A stretch of 64,000 nucleotides of DNA from Tritrichomonas musculus. Lineage: Eukaryota; Parabasalia; Tritrichomonadida; Tritrichomonadidae. The notes beneath the pieces were generated by a model. The model was given only the letters and a program-made list of their open reading frames with translations. It made no database searches and was not told the origin of the DNA. Every line of letters begins with the position of its first letter. The stretch's first letter is position 1. Shown here one piece after another: positions 21,201-30,969 of the stretch. The stretch spans positions 1,054,001-1,118,000 of the forward strand of contig JAPFFF010000044.1 of NCBI GenBank assembly GCA_039105265.1. Direction: 5' to 3'. A program made the translations under genes and the position numbers.

Positions 21201-21889
21201 GTAATGGTCTATGCTTTTACATCGATAATGGGGAAGACTCTTTTGATACCAAATTAATATTAGCGGAAAAAATATTGAAGCAAGATAAAATAGCATTAAA
21301 AAGTGAAATTCCTGAACCTGTTGATTTGGCCAATTATGCTACTATAGATGATCTCGATGGATATGCGTTGAAGAGCGAGTTGAATAAATATGCTAAATCT
21401 CATCAAGATCTAGCCAAGTTAGTAGGTGATAATGTTACTAAAATCGTAACAATGAACAGTCAGATATCAAATCTACAGCAAGAGAATGCAGCATTAAAAA
21501 CTAAGTTAAACGCGTTGATGAATAAAATAGCACGAATCGAGTATACATTCAATATAACGAATAGTAATACCATTCATTATCAATTCGAGAAACAACTTGA
21601 CGAATATGATGGAACACTCTATTTGACTTATAATGAAACCAGAGATAATGTTACCAGTGTAAACGAAATCAAAATCAATATATCATTCAACGTTAATAAT
21701 TCACCTAAGTTTGAATATCAATGTGAACCAACTAAGATCTGGTTAAATAATATTGAATTTCCATTAAGTAGTAGCAATCTCATGATCAATGCAACAGTTA
21801 ATTACATATTGATTAATTCTTCATTCTTTACATCAAATGGTATCTTACTTGAAGATAACACTAAGAATGAAATACATTCATTACTGTGA
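18230..21889 (+). CDS. Giant fibre-like protein with phage tail-fibre-type modules
   Basis: The product is 1219 residues and lies 27 bp after the preceding paralogue. Residues about 200-560 match the middle of the 12953 protein (LIWDGTKWVG; QQQFYE; NIMTMRSDLN). A Gly/Ala-rich membrane-like helix follows (about 564-588). The C-terminal third has phage tail-fibre-style modules: YTKEEADAKYRSKNDLIY (about 894) and ALKSEIPEPVDLANYATIDD (about 1023). A coiled coil and a beta-rich end follow, typical of a trimeric fibre. The same KSEIPEPVDL module occurs in B's fibre and KNDLIY in C's fibre. Role inferred: receptor-binding fibre of the virion. Confidence 0.65.
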   Translation: MDETTTKFIGDIQFKVGDATRKGSELLTLSDLDGYVQGGSWFEEVEGYPEYEIKNENITAYKDESLSMANYNILKINMSNDVLNKIIAAPDVTVVFKFILRKEVIYDYEGNLVKEFTAYVENHQAKGPCITCRTDLKCMVTHWTTFGPEFFIAFDTRLGVNPYSLYMNGELSIQYLLKQDSMVAKKPVVKCDVIDARNALQLYESDVHYFYKPSVVTTVNVDSVDYYKMIYRIPNDYTIPINLNFTFTEHCFGNRWSLIWDGTKWVGENMQGRSNGKIESSKQYLRVNKNNYGASGCYVRCKRSEWNKMLLDDTNENFMKVMFANGTTKLLFKDGTEANGSAHSIEIDRCDSTVEIYTKEGYDYLPLQLQIQNSNKEEVESLLNRIDKIVYDMSLDGASNRLTFRWDELHKNEHYGYDIDLIAELDSIEKINYYWSSSNINIATRDIELYLRQQYTDPIEEVNWDPTTNAFKYIIQQQFYEITPRPDAATTLYTDFNITSSKIITADNIMTMRSDLNMVTNTVDVVSYDVKDIKNNVETLNSEMAEQAAKTKYLQKEVDKVDMKANIGIALGAVGCVLGATGIGVAGKALSFASKAAQTGGRELINTVTKVSDVGTNVVEDIAGKLTDELPDIGADVFFGDMVSIPVSRMMRSLSNKDKLNNIIAWCDEEYVPVNEINFTDELDDPSKVAMTLTSTMDMCKRFRHTMKPMIKTLATTVEKSVSSTDLVRDDVIDVVGKYVNGEVHLEAEDVITDGTIKARFLVQKVSEYNDVDYEENIVTINITDGTINYQGTTDFPSCTMNDKTFVISNPNKLRVGGIQIKENTAKRRMEFTPNDLAYTCDIDALHKKIDTLHEQIEKNDTALATTLNEFPTVDEVNEALDELKNNMVNMDNLYTKEEADAKYRSKNDLIYKESIEVPFENVQDSSGTWEVKITLTNGIHLVGTISNNDGFVQEFDFLFDYNGVITEDGVNVDVEIDGTTYYLTYYKSDSNGLCFYIDNGEDSFDTKLILAEKILKQDKIALKSEIPEPVDLANYATIDDLDGYALKSELNKYAKSHQDLAKLVGDNVTKIVTMNSQISNLQQENAALKTKLNALMNKIARIEYTFNITNSNTIHYQFEKQLDEYDGTLYLTYNETRDNVTSVNEIKINISFNVNNSPKFEYQCEPTKIWLNNIEFPLSSSNLMINATVNYILINSSFFTSNGILLEDNTKNEIHSLL

Positions 21890-22136
21890 AATACAAAAAG
21901 TTGATAGATATTTTTTCGGGTGTAGAATTCAAAAAACACCATTAGAAAGCTCAAAAACTACTCCATACCTTGGAAATGACATTGGTGGAATAGTGAAAGT
22001 AGAGAGTGTGTACTTACGATAGGTTTTCAGAGGGTATTTGGCCGGGTAGCGAGGCCCAAGCGAAGGTGTACCTGAGCTTGGTGGCGAGCAGTGTAGGCTG
22101 GGGTGAAGAATGAATCCCAGCCTATACTATACTACT
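21890..22136 (+). repeat. Right terminus of element A (putative TIR) with GC-rich hairpins
   Basis: This is 247 bp of non-coding sequence, much more GC-rich at its outer end than its surroundings. It contains a hairpin CCAAGC...GCTTGG (22056-22081) with an inner AGGTGTACCT palindrome. A second hairpin with a perfect 9-bp stem TAGGCTGGG/CCCAGCCTA lies at 22094-22124. It ends in ACTACT at 22136, matching the end of element C. The partner TIR is outside the window, so the inner limit is unknown. Confidence 0.6.
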
Positions 22137-22143
22137 ATTTATA

Positions 22144-22350
22144 ATGTCAAACCAAGCCGAACAATTAAGCACACTCATTAATAAAATCAACAAAAAGCTA
22201 AAAGGATGGAGACCCGCTTTAAAATACCTCTACGATAACGATGATATCATAGATGAAGTACTAAAAGAGATAAATCACTTTAAAGAACAACTAAAGAAAT
22301 TCAACGGACCTGAACAATTAATAACCACGCTTGAAGAACTCATTTATTAG
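22144..22350 (+). CDS. Small helical protein next to the A/B junction
   Basis: The product is 68 residues, Lys/Leu/Glu-rich and probably two or three helices (INKINKKLKGWRPALKYL; LKEINHFKEQLKKF). It begins only 8 bases after the end of element A, so any normal upstream promoter has been lost or replaced. No homologue is seen in A or C. It could be a genuine B gene or a chance frame, although the absence of stops and the helical composition favour a gene. Confidence 0.4.
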   Translation: MSNQAEQLSTLINKINKKLKGWRPALKYLYDNDDIIDEVLKEINHFKEQLKKFNGPEQLITTLEELIY

Positions 22351-22382
22351 ACAATTCATTTAATTCATTCTCAAGTTGATGA

Positions 22383-22402
22383 ACTTTATTTTTATTTTTT
22401 TA
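22383..22402 (+). promoter_or_regulatory. T-rich promoter-like tract of the 22419 gene
   Basis: A TTTATTTTTATTTTTTT tract ends about 16 bases before the ATG, the same layout as at other element genes. Confidence 0.4.
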
Positions 22403-22418
22403 ATTTCATGATAAAGAT

Positions 22419-22874
22419 ATGTCAACGCCAAAAGTTTATGATTACATCAATTCACTTATTGAAATGTTAGATGAATCAGAGAAGTTCAAACAATGTGATT
22501 TCTCAATATTGTGTGATAGATACCCGATACCTTGTGGAAAGGCTACATATAAAGCTAAAGTGTTGTATATATCATTGAAGAACAAAGATAATGAATTTAA
22601 GCGTTTCTATCATGACAAGATTATTAAACTCGGGCTCGAATATATAACATTAACATCAAATGTTAGAAGAATAATATCAACGAATTCACTTGAGTTCTTC
22701 GCTGAAGGCTCAAATGAAGAGCAATCATTTAAAGATTACAAGTATTATAATTACAGTATCAGGAAAGTTAATGATAAGAAAACAAAGGAACTCATCGAAC
22801 AGATGAGACAAAAATATAATATCAATACACCTCAACTATTTGTAGGTGTTCAACAACAGCTCATATTAGATTAA
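22419..22874 (+). CDS. Conserved Maverick protein family '149', copy in B
   Basis: The product is 151 residues and closely related to 38581 (C) and more distantly to 4943 (A). Landmarks are KVYDYINSLIEML at the start, CDFSILCDRYPIP (about residue 27), KAKVLYISLKNKDN, and the end QPQLFVG-type segment. Its 3' end overlaps the convergent ATPase gene by 4 bp, and the equivalent pair in C overlaps by 11 bp. This unusual convergent overlap is therefore conserved. No known domain is recognised. Confidence 0.7.
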   Translation: MSTPKVYDYINSLIEMLDESEKFKQCDFSILCDRYPIPCGKATYKAKVLYISLKNKDNEFKRFYHDKIIKLGLEYITLTSNVRRIISTNSLEFFAEGSNEEQSFKDYKYYNYSIRKVNDKKTKELIEQMRQKYNINTPQLFVGVQQQLILD

Positions 22875-23785
22875 TGAATTTCAATTGTATTTGTTCTCGT
22901 ATTGACTAACACGAATTGATGACCTGATAAGTCTTTATATTTTTGCCATAAATGTTCAAACTCAATCGGCATTGGAACTTGATGATATACATAACTTAGC
23001 TTTTGCCTTGAATAACCACTGAAGATAAAGAATGATGTCGCGTTATTCTTGTAATCAGTTTTGATTGCTTTGAAGAACTGAATATTAATGTAAACGATTG
23101 AATGTTTATGTCGAAGTTGTGAAACATAATTTGTAAAGTAATCAGTCTTTAAAATTAATGAACGGCTCGCATCTTCACAAAGAATGATGGTGTTTAATGG
23201 TTCATTTGGTTGACCTAACTTATTGATATGAAGAAACTCAAACATATCGTTTAAGGTCTTTTCATTAATTACTATTTTTGGAGTCGAACTATATTTATCA
23301 TATAGCTCTTTATATAAATCAAGTTGTTTAAGATATTCTTCAGCGTTTGAATCACTAATGACTTTGATTGGTAGTTGTATCAATTCACGTTGAGCAATAA
23401 ATGTTGCATCATTGATTGTACCGCTCTTAGATATATAAACAAATAAATGAAAATTAGCGTTCTTTAATCTTGACATTTGGATGATATCTCTTAAAACGAC
23501 ATGACTCTTTCCTCTTCCTTGATTTCCGACAAGTATGTTCAATGAATTGTATTGTGTATAGATACCGTTTGCTATCGGTCTGATTGATTCATTCTTTATT
23601 TTTGATTCATTACGTTGATAAGCTTTGTTCATCTCATCATCAATATTAAATGTCTTTTCATTAACCGTTGGCTTGAATGATTCATATTCAAATGCAAAGC
23701 TCATTTGGTCATCATCATAATCAGAGCTATTAGAAAATAAAATCTCTTTATAATTAAACTGTGTGGGTTTCATGAAACGTTTCAT
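22871..23785 (-). CDS. A32-like packaging ATPase (element B)
   Basis: The product is 304 residues. Walker A is GNQGRGKSH (about residue 88) and Walker B is TIILCEDAS (about 198). A later QLRHKHSIVYINIQFF strand corresponds to the A-element motif TRHYNITCIMAIQT. A possible better start is the ATG at 23773 (MKPTQFNYKEI), which aligns with the start in C. The frame is intact despite the decay elsewhere in B. Expected role: ATP-driven packaging of element DNA into the capsid. Confidence 0.85.
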   Translation of the reverse strand: MKRFMKPTQFNYKEILFSNSSDYDDDQMSFAFEYESFKPTVNEKTFNIDDEMNKAYQRNESKIKNESIRPIANGIYTQYNSLNILVGNQGRGKSHVVLRDIIQMSRLKNANFHLFVYISKSGTINDATFIAQRELIQLPIKVISDSNAEEYLKQLDLYKELYDKYSSTPKIVINEKTLNDMFEFLHINKLGQPNEPLNTIILCEDASRSLILKTDYFTNYVSQLRHKHSIVYINIQFFKAIKTDYKNNATSFFIFSGYSRQKLSYVYHQVPMPIEFEHLWQKYKDLSGHQFVLVNTRTNTIEIH

Positions 23786-23810
23786 TTCTTTTAGTTTTCG
23801 TTAAAGCTCT

Positions 23811-23942
23811 TCATGAATACATTTTTGTTCTTATCTCTTCACTGAGTTCTGGTTCTTTGTCAGGAATCATTAATGATACTTCAACAAGCTTCACTAAAAA
23901 TAAACCTGTTAATAATGAAATAACTAATATTTCATATATCAT
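23811..23942 (-). CDS. Conserved single-pass membrane microprotein (B)
   Basis: This 43-codon gene has one hydrophobic helix (residues 4-26, ILVISLLTGLFLVKLVEV). A short polar tail ends DKEPELSEEIRTKMYS. Element C encodes a 39-residue counterpart at 39951-40070 in the same place, between the ATPase and the family-179 gene, with the same tail pattern DK.PEL.EE.R.K.YS. Conservation of tail, position and strand while the helix sequence drifts argues for a real membrane protein rather than chance. A virion-membrane or host-membrane role is a guess. Confidence 0.7.
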   Translation of the reverse strand: MIYEILVISLLTGLFLVKLVEVSLMIPDKEPELSEEIRTKMYS

Positions 23943-23952
23943 TTATTAGTTT

Positions 23953-24528
23953 TTAAATACATGTTTTCAATGAAATGTTGTGTCTAATGAGTTCTGTATA
24001 AATGCTATTATATTTGTATTTCAAGTCATTTGATTCATTATTTTTGTACACCAATATCCTATCAATTAAAAGATATTTGGCACGAGAAACACAACCATTA
24101 CACGCACAATCATCATTAACAATTAATTCAACTTTATCAGCTTGTGTTAGTAATTTGATGAGTTCCATTAATGTATTTGAATGACAAATCAATAAATCAT
24201 TGACTTTTATTGGGTTTGTTTCATAGATTGATAACAATATCTCAAGGAATTTGTTTTTGGTTTCAAGTTCTGTTATATCAGCTCCAATATCACTGATACC
24301 TCTTTCTAGGGAAACGTTGTTTGTTGGTTGCGGTGATTGATATACTCCATTCATCTGAGGTATAGTAAAATTTGTGGCTTGAGATGTTTGAGGTAATGGT
24401 TGAACCGATGGATATTCAACTGGTTGTGGTTGCTTTGGTTTGATGTTTATATTAATACTGGTTGATTGTTCCTGCTTAACTGATGCATCGTTCTCACTAC
24501 TTAATATACGAGCTTTTGATAATGCCAT
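23953..24528 (-). CDS. Conserved Maverick protein family '179', copy in B
   Basis: The product is 191 residues. The N-terminus MALSKARILSSENDASVKQEQ is nearly the same as in C (MSLHRARILSSENDSSCKQEQ). A Pro/Gln-rich linker follows. The C-terminal domain, about residues 85-191, contains PIKVNDLLICHSNTLMELIKLLTQADKVEL and a CNGC pair. The domain is shared with 40106 and, weakly, with 6509. It is probably metal-binding through the Cys pair. Function unknown. Confidence 0.7.
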   Translation of the reverse strand: MALSKARILSSENDASVKQEQSTSININIKPKQPQPVEYPSVQPLPQTSQATNFTIPQMNGVYQSPQPTNNVSLERGISDIGADITELETKNKFLEILLSIYETNPIKVNDLLICHSNTLMELIKLLTQADKVELIVNDDCACNGCVSRAKYLLIDRILVYKNNESNDLKYKYNSIYTELIRHNISLKTCI

Positions 24529-24582
24529 GAATGTTTGAATAAAAATAAAACAACATCAATGATGAGTCATTCAATGAATCAT

Positions 24583-24828
24583 TTATAAAGTCATTTGTTC
24601 AGCTGATTTGATACGTTCATTAATAGCTCTCAATTGTATTTTAATCGATTCAATATCATTAAATAGCTGTTTATATATTGACAATATGTGAATCATCTTA
24701 TCAAACTTTTCGTTTAATGCATCATCTTCAGAATTCATACATTCATTGAATATCTTGTCTTTAACTATTCGAAACTGAGCGTGTAAAGCTGAAGTATCAC
24801 AACTCAAACTATTAATGGTACTATTCAT
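24583..24828 (-). CDS. Small coiled-coil protein (B)
   Basis: The product is 81 residues, almost entirely heptad-like helix (IHILSIYKQLFNDIESIKIQL...INERIKSAEQ). In position and character it matches the 76-residue coiled coil of C at 40668. Identity between them is low, so homology is inferred from synteny. Confidence 0.5.
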   Translation of the reverse strand: MNSTINSLSCDTSALHAQFRIVKDKIFNECMNSEDDALNEKFDKMIHILSIYKQLFNDIESIKIQLRAINERIKSAEQMTL

Positions 24829-24866
24829 TTTAAATCAAAAATAAACAAATTAATTAAATGATATTT

Positions 24867-25217
24867 TTATTCTTTGTTGTTCTTAAATGTCAACAATCTA
24901 TTAATCATATATGATGATACATTTAACTTCAATTTGTCTTTCAATAAGTTTTGTGTATATGAACACCTTTTATATACTGGCCACTTATTTATATCATTCA
25001 TTACTTTATCATCAAGGAATTGTAAAACTTTTTCACGTTCATCCTTGTTCAAGAACTTTGATGAATTGAATATTGAACGTGTTCTTTTATGGTTTGCTTC
25101 TGTATTTGCTTCTTCATTTGTTTCTTCTTCTTCACTTACTTCTTGTTTTGATTCTAATATCAAAAGTAATTTATGTATTTCTTCAATGTGTTTTATTATT
25201 TCTCTTAACTCAGACAT
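24867..25217 (-). CDS. Small helical protein, homologue of 53112 in C
   Basis: The product is 116 residues. It has an N-terminal coiled coil (MSELREIIKHIEEIHKLLLILESK) and an acidic linker. A C-terminal domain follows with NKDEREKVLQFL...KWPVYKRCSYTQNLLKDKLKLNVSSYMINRLL. The C gene at 53112 has the same two parts (NEDQRKQVIEYI; LPKHKQISYVRRELKEKYNINLSIYMTDKLIN). It may be a DNA-binding or regulatory protein. In B it is divergent from pPolB; in C it is in the same direction, so it has moved relative to the polymerase. Confidence 0.6.
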   Translation of the reverse strand: MSELREIIKHIEEIHKLLLILESKQEVSEEEETNEEANTEANHKRTRSIFNSSKFLNKDEREKVLQFLDDKVMNDINKWPVYKRCSYTQNLLKDKLKLNVSSYMINRLLTFKNNKE

Positions 25218-25310
25218 TTCAATGAAATAAAAAACTCGAAATATTTTTTATTTTTTTGATTTAACATTTTTTCAAAATTCAAATAATTTGATTTTTTAAT
25301 TATATCATAA

Positions 25311-28300
25311 ATGAGTTCTCGTTATTACTATAGAAAAGATACCAAATCATTTGTTATTGAACAAATCAGGTATATCAATAATGAACTTCAATTAAAACCT
25401 CGATTATCAACATCTAAACCTAGTGATTATGATGTTAAACACTTCAAATCAATCTTAGAAAATTATCTAACTTCATTTGGTTTTAGAGAACACGAAGGTA
25501 ATAGAATAGATGACATATCAATATTAGATTTCGTTAATAGAATGAAAAGAGAAGCAGAAGAACAAGAAGAAGAGGAGGAAGAGGAACAATTTGAAGAAGA
25601 AGAACAAGATGATGAACAACAACTAAAACAAAAACAAATCGAGGTCAGTATTAAAATAGCTCATGATGCACTCAACAAAGCCCTTCAATTAATCAAATCT
25701 GAAAATATATTATTGAGACCATTACCACCAAAGACAAACAAACAACCTCAACGATATGAAGACATTCGATTCAACAATGAAAATGCTGAATTAATTGAAT
25801 ATCTCAAAAAGTTTGGCTATAAAGGTGTTCATTCAAAACATGATTCATATTTCATAATCAATGAACCTGAAAACTTTGATAAAGCCGTCGAAGCATGCAG
25901 TCATTTCATTGACCAATTCCCAAATGATAGTGAAAAGGTTGAACGATTAGATGAAGACAGTAAAGAACCAATCAAAATATATTACAAAAACGGAGTTTCA
26001 TCAATTGAAGACATCAATGAATATTTGACTGAAACAGTATTTAAACAAGAAGTGAAACCGTTCAAAATATATTTTCAATTGACAGGCATATTTGAGATAC
26101 CACCAAAGAATGAAAACGAAAGGTACACGTATGAGGCAAGTGATATCAAATGGAAGAACTATAAAGCAGCAATTCCAATAATTGTCAGAGAGAATAAAGA
26201 TATTGATAAAATTAAACTGTATATTGAATCAAAGATTCATGAATATGAAACCACTACTTCAAACATCAAATTATGTATCGTTTGGTCAGTATCATTTACA
26301 ATCTCACGAGTTGTTAAGATAACAGGTAAGATTGATGAGGTTTCAGAATTGTTTAGCAAAAATAAATATATTATTATTGATAACATTGATGATTGTTTGT
26401 GTTGGTATCGATTTCTTGCTTGTTGTTTGAATAAAGAATTAATGAAAAGACCTTTTACAATCTCAGACCGAACAGCAGCAGCAAAGAAAATATTATGTGA
26501 TGAACACGGTTTGAGCTATACAAAGAAACCTTCAAAAGCAGCAAAGCAATTCATCAACACGTTTAAAGGTATCACGATTGAAGAAATGAAAGAATCAGCC
26601 AAGAAGCATAACATCAATGTCAACATTTATGAATACAACCAAACTGAAACAGATAAAAAGGGCTTTTTCGATTTACAAGACCAATGGCATAACACAGACG
26701 AATCAAACAAAACGTTTTCAGCTCTCTTGTATTCAAAGGATAAGATACTTCACATAATGTACATCATCAACGCTGAAGCATTAACAAATATTCATATATG
26801 TCCTCATTGTGGTTCATACATTCACAAAGGAAATCACAATATTGACAGATTCAACAGACATGTAGATAAATGTGATGGCAAATTCAAAAAGGATTTCATT
26901 CCTTCACGAGAAGCTTTGCCATATTGTCCACACATTTTAAACAATCCTGTTTATTTGTATTGTCTTTCATATGAACTTGAATGGAAGCCAACAATTCATT
27001 ATATCACTTATGATTTTGAAACAATGGAGCAAAAGATTGAAAAGAAAGTCAGTGATAAATCAGTTATCAATTCTCGATTGATTCCTTTGAGTGTTTCATC
27101 ATGTGTGAAACTTGATAAAGGTTTGATAACAAAGAACTTTGACATCAGATTGCCAAACTTCATTGCCAAATGGATTGACTGGTTATTTGTTGTTGGCTGT
27201 GATGTGTATGTTGATAAGTTGAATCATTTAAAATCATTCATTAAAGATAAATCGGAAGAAGAACTAAATCAAATTGACTCATCATTGAAAACTATAACAG
27301 TGTTCGGTTTTAATTCATCACGATTTGATTCAAACTTATTTAAAGAGCAATTGATTAAAAATCATTGGTCAATCGATAGCGGAATGATTGGAACAGCTAC
27401 ATCACTAAAACAATTCATATTGAAATCATCAAAGTATCCTATTCGATTACGATTCATTGACGCACAAGCATTTGTTGCTGGAGGAACACTCAAACAGTTT
27501 GGAATCGATTTTGGTGGTATATCTAACAGTTCGAAAGGTGTATTTCCTTATGAAGCAATCAACAATGAAAATTATAATGAAGTGTTGTCAAAGAGTGAAC
27601 CGTTCAAATATGAAGACTTCTACAGTTATCTCAATTAAAAGAATACATTAACAAAAGCTGATTATGAAGAGTATTTGATTGATTCAAAGAGGTTCGCAAC
27701 ACGTTGGGATTACCTGTTGTCATACAATGACAATGATGTTGAAATGATGATTAAACCGATTGACAACCTTATTCAAATGAATGCCGAATACAAAGTTGAT
27801 TTGATAAGTAATCTTTCATTGTCGAAGAATGCTTCATGTATCAAATATGCTCTTGCTTATAAAGATTTCAATCCGAAGAACGATTATGAAATCATAAACA
27901 ATTCAAACACATTTAAACCAACAATGAAATGGTGGTTAAATAAATGTGATAACTATCGAAAGCAAGATGAAAAACATAACCAGACGAAAGAAAATAAAAG
28001 GGATATATCAAAATGTGTTAGTGAAAAAGATTTTGATGCATTCATGAAATTGTACAATTCAAATGAAACAGGTAAATGTCATTTGTGTGGTGAACACTTC
28101 ACTTACAACAACAAACCAACACTAGACCGAATAGATAACAACAAAGGACATCAGATTGATAACTGTTTGTTGGCTTGCGCTGAATGTAATCGTTTGAGAC
28201 AACGTGATGATGATAAGATAACAAGAACCAAAATACAATTGAAGAAATTCTGCAAGCTCCATCATCTGCCAACACTCATAACTGATGAAAAAGAATACTA

Positions 28301-29888
28301 CAACTTGAGAGAGAACATAACGGGGGGATTATCAAATGTTCTTCATCGTGTGAACATTAGAGGTCAAACATTAATCAATAAACTCAAATATGATGCCATT
28401 AATGACAGAATCATCAGCTATGACACTTCAAACATAGTCTCACACGTTGCTGGTATTGATTTCAATTCATTGTATCCTTCATCATTCAGTTCAGTAAAAC
28501 ATTCATTTAATCCTTATCACGGAGGAATCATGTACATGCCTGGTTCATTTATAAAACGATTTGATGTTTATGATGAAGATGGAAACAAGAATGAAAAGGT
28601 ATTCAATGCTGCAATGAATATCATTCAATCAAAGAAACGATTTGATGCAAACCCTGAGTTTATATTCAAAGCTGAAGTCAAATTGAGATGCCCAAAGAAT
28701 AAAATCAATGATTTGATTAACTTTCCTCCTGTGTTTAGAAATATCAATATAATGAATGATGAACAAACAATCGGAAGCTATATGTACAAATACATGAAAG
28801 ACAATAAACTGAATTCAGCAGATAAAGAAACAAGAAAGCTGACAATGTTGCTTGATACATGTGGTACGTTTATGACGTTCTCGAACTATTATTTATGGTT
28901 TTTAATTGACCACGGGCTTATCGTTGATGACATTAAGAGCTTAAGTTTATATGAAGCTCATGACGGATTCAATCAATTTGTTTGCGAGTTTATGAAGAAG
29001 CGTCAGGATATATTGTCAGGAAAGACAAAAGGTAAAGCTGCTAACGGCAGCCTTGCAAACGAAGTTTGTAATGAAAAGTTTTACAAGATTAGCATGAACG
29101 GATCTTACGGTTATGACGGTATGAATTCAGAGAACTTTAATAAAGTCAGAATTGTTGATAAAAATAAAGCCTTTCAATTGATTGCATCCGATACTTATCG
29201 TAATGGATGTAAATTGTCAAATGATTGTTATTTGATACAATCACAACCTCATTCATTCAAATGTAATACATGTCTTCAGGAATCATTCTGGACATTAGAC
29301 AATGCGAAATACTGGTATTTGACTTTCCTTTATGACTTTCTATACAAATGTATTGACATGAATAAGGTTCATTTCAACTCGGTTGATACAGATAGCCTTT
29401 ACATGTCTATCGCTGGTGATATGAATAAACCGATTAATCAGTTGTTTGATTACGTCATCAAAGACAAATCATTTTATGATAAACACATTTATAGCTTTAT
29501 GCCAAATCCCGCAATCAATGATGTATATGATGAGAAAAAGATACTCGGCTGTTGTGTAGAAAAGTTTGGAGCAAATCAAGTTGCTTTATGTGCTAAGTGT
29601 TATACGATTTGGTCAGATGACAAAACAATTTCATTAAAACTCAAAGGTATATCATTGAAGAAGAACAACATCAAATCAAGTGATTATAAAAATGTCATTG
29701 ATAAACAAACAATAATGAAAGGAAAGAATATAAACCTTCAAATGAATGCACAACTGATGAGTAAAATAACTGTTATCAAAAATGCTTTAACAGCAGCACA
29801 TTCAAAAATGTTGGTATTATCAAATCATTGTTGTTGTCCTTATGTCAATGGTTTCACTGCAAAGGATTATTTCATTGAGAATCATTAA
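25311..29888 (+). pseudogene. Protein-primed family B DNA polymerase (B), one nonsense codon
   Basis: A single frame of 1526 codons is broken only by TAA at 27636-27638 (codon 776). Order: acidic low-complexity segment (about 85-105); OTU-like DDCLCWYRFLACCL (about 361); a C2HC-type finger CPHCG...HVDKC (about 497-522); ExoI YDFET (about 567); ExoII FGFNSSRFD (about 664); the stop; ExoIII YNDND (about 805); an embedded HNH domain CHLCGEHF...LDRIDNN...CAECN (about 923-960); motif A DFNSLYPSS (about 1050); motif B KISMNGSYG (about 1259); and motif C VDTDS (about 1357). The C copy has Gln where the stop is, so one C-to-T change explains it. Confidence 0.88.
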
Positions 29889-29932
29889 ACCAATTGGCGA
29901 GAAGCAGAAAAATGCCTCTTGAAAATGCAACC

Positions 29933-29995
29933 CTCGGTATTCCGAGCCTAGAAAAATTATTAATGGAAATGCATCGGGTAGAATTCCGACCGATG
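29933..29995 (+). repeat. GC-richer hairpins downstream of pPolB (B)
   Basis: The 211-bp gap after pPolB (29889-30099) holds CTCGG-TATT-CCGAG (29933-29946) and CATCGG...CCGATG (29972-29995). The remainder is AT-rich leader of the next gene. The hairpins could be 3'-end signals or remnants of a small palindromic insertion. Confidence 0.45.
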
Positions 29996-30099
29996 AAATG
30001 CAGGCATGCAATATTGCACTCCTGGGAAATCATTAATGAAAATCATTTATTTTTGATTTGATTTATTTTTAAATCAATTTTTTATCAGCAATTCAAACA

Positions 30100-30864
30100 A
30101 TGAGCACACCAACAACAAACGCAGCCACAAACACAAACGCCACAACTCAACCAATCAATAATGATTATGAATATATTCAATACAATCAACGCTTGAGAAT
30201 CATTCATTCAATCAAAGATGATATGTATCAAATGAATTCAATCATAACAGCTTGTCAATCAAATAAATTATGTAAAGACTGGTTCAGAAACCAATCTACA
30301 ATTGATATTATTGATGAATTATCGACTGGGGAAAATCTCCCACTCGAAAAATTATATGAAAAACGAGATGATTTACCAAATGGAATAAGAGGCTTTTATG
30401 TTCATCGATTGCTTGTCAATCATGTTGCTATGTGGGCTTCACCTCGTTATTCAATATATATCATGAAGCTTCTTGATTCACATTTTGAACATGAACGACA
30501 ACAATTGGTTGAAGAATTGCATCAAAAGAAACCACGGCTCGTACCGTTGAACAAAGAACACAATTATAAATACTTGATTTGGAAAGAAACCAATGATGCT
30601 GAAAACACAATTCTTCATCTTGTGAGAAGAAACAAACGAACATTCAGAGCTGTATCAACTCATAACAATGATAATGAAAGATTTTTTTTCAAAAATGATT
30701 TACAAATAGCGATGAGTCCGAACGAAGACATTAAAGAACTTGTCAAGAACAACTTCCCTCGTAATGATTATACCATCAATGGTTGCAATATTATAATAAA
30801 GAATGAACGGCTGGAACAATTACACACACTCATTGATGAATACTTCAATCAATTTCAATCATGA
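30100..30864 (+). CDS. KilA-N domain protein
   Basis: The product is 254 residues. Residues about 48-130 fit KilA-N: NSIITACQSNKLCKDWFRN followed by GIRGFYVHRLLVNHVAMWASPRYSIYIMKLL, the G-x-YVH...L...A.W.SP.(F/Y) signature of this phage and large-DNA-virus DNA-binding domain. The C-terminal ~100 residues (KYLIWKETNDAENTILHLVRR onward) form a second unrecognised domain. It follows pPolB on the same strand with a T-rich leader. No equivalent is seen in C, where the same interval holds the 53456 nuclease gene. Probable DNA-binding regulator. Confidence 0.75.
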   Translation: MSTPTTNAATNTNATTQPINNDYEYIQYNQRLRIIHSIKDDMYQMNSIITACQSNKLCKDWFRNQSTIDIIDELSTGENLPLEKLYEKRDDLPNGIRGFYVHRLLVNHVAMWASPRYSIYIMKLLDSHFEHERQQLVEELHQKKPRLVPLNKEHNYKYLIWKETNDAENTILHLVRRNKRTFRAVSTHNNDNERFFFKNDLQIAMSPNEDIKELVKNNFPRNDYTINGCNIIIKNERLEQLHTLIDEYFNQFQS

Positions 30865-30969
30865 ATGAATAAAAATAAATGATGCATTGATTTGGTTTTA
30901 TTTTTGTACTCCACTGATTAAACAAAAAAAAATAAATAAATTGATATATGATTAATAGTTGTAATTCAA

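Larger units (their letters stand above)
1..22136. mobile_element. Maverick/Polinton element A (left end outside window)
   Basis: This is a long block of element genes: integrase C-terminus, packaging ATPase, MCP, pPolB, penton-like protein and fibre-like proteins. The right end is placed at 22136 because the non-coding sequence there finishes in ACTACT, the inverse of the AGTAGT that begins element C. The next six bases (ATTTAT, 22137-22142) would be the predicted target duplication. The left TIR lies before the window, so the duplication cannot be tested here. The polymerase carries one in-frame stop, so the copy may no longer be autonomous. A is clearly diverged from B and C in integrase, MCP and polymerase. 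Confidence 0.8.

Noticed and set aside
25560-25640. CRISPR-like or tandem DNA repeat at the Glu-rich stretch of B's polymerase
   Set aside because: It is a low-complexity GAA/GAG coding run within the polymerase N-terminus, without spacers.
27600-27680. An intron explaining the stop in B's polymerase (and in A's at 10164)
   Set aside because: The frame continues unshifted directly after each stop, and no splice-like GTATGT...ACTAAC signals are seen there.
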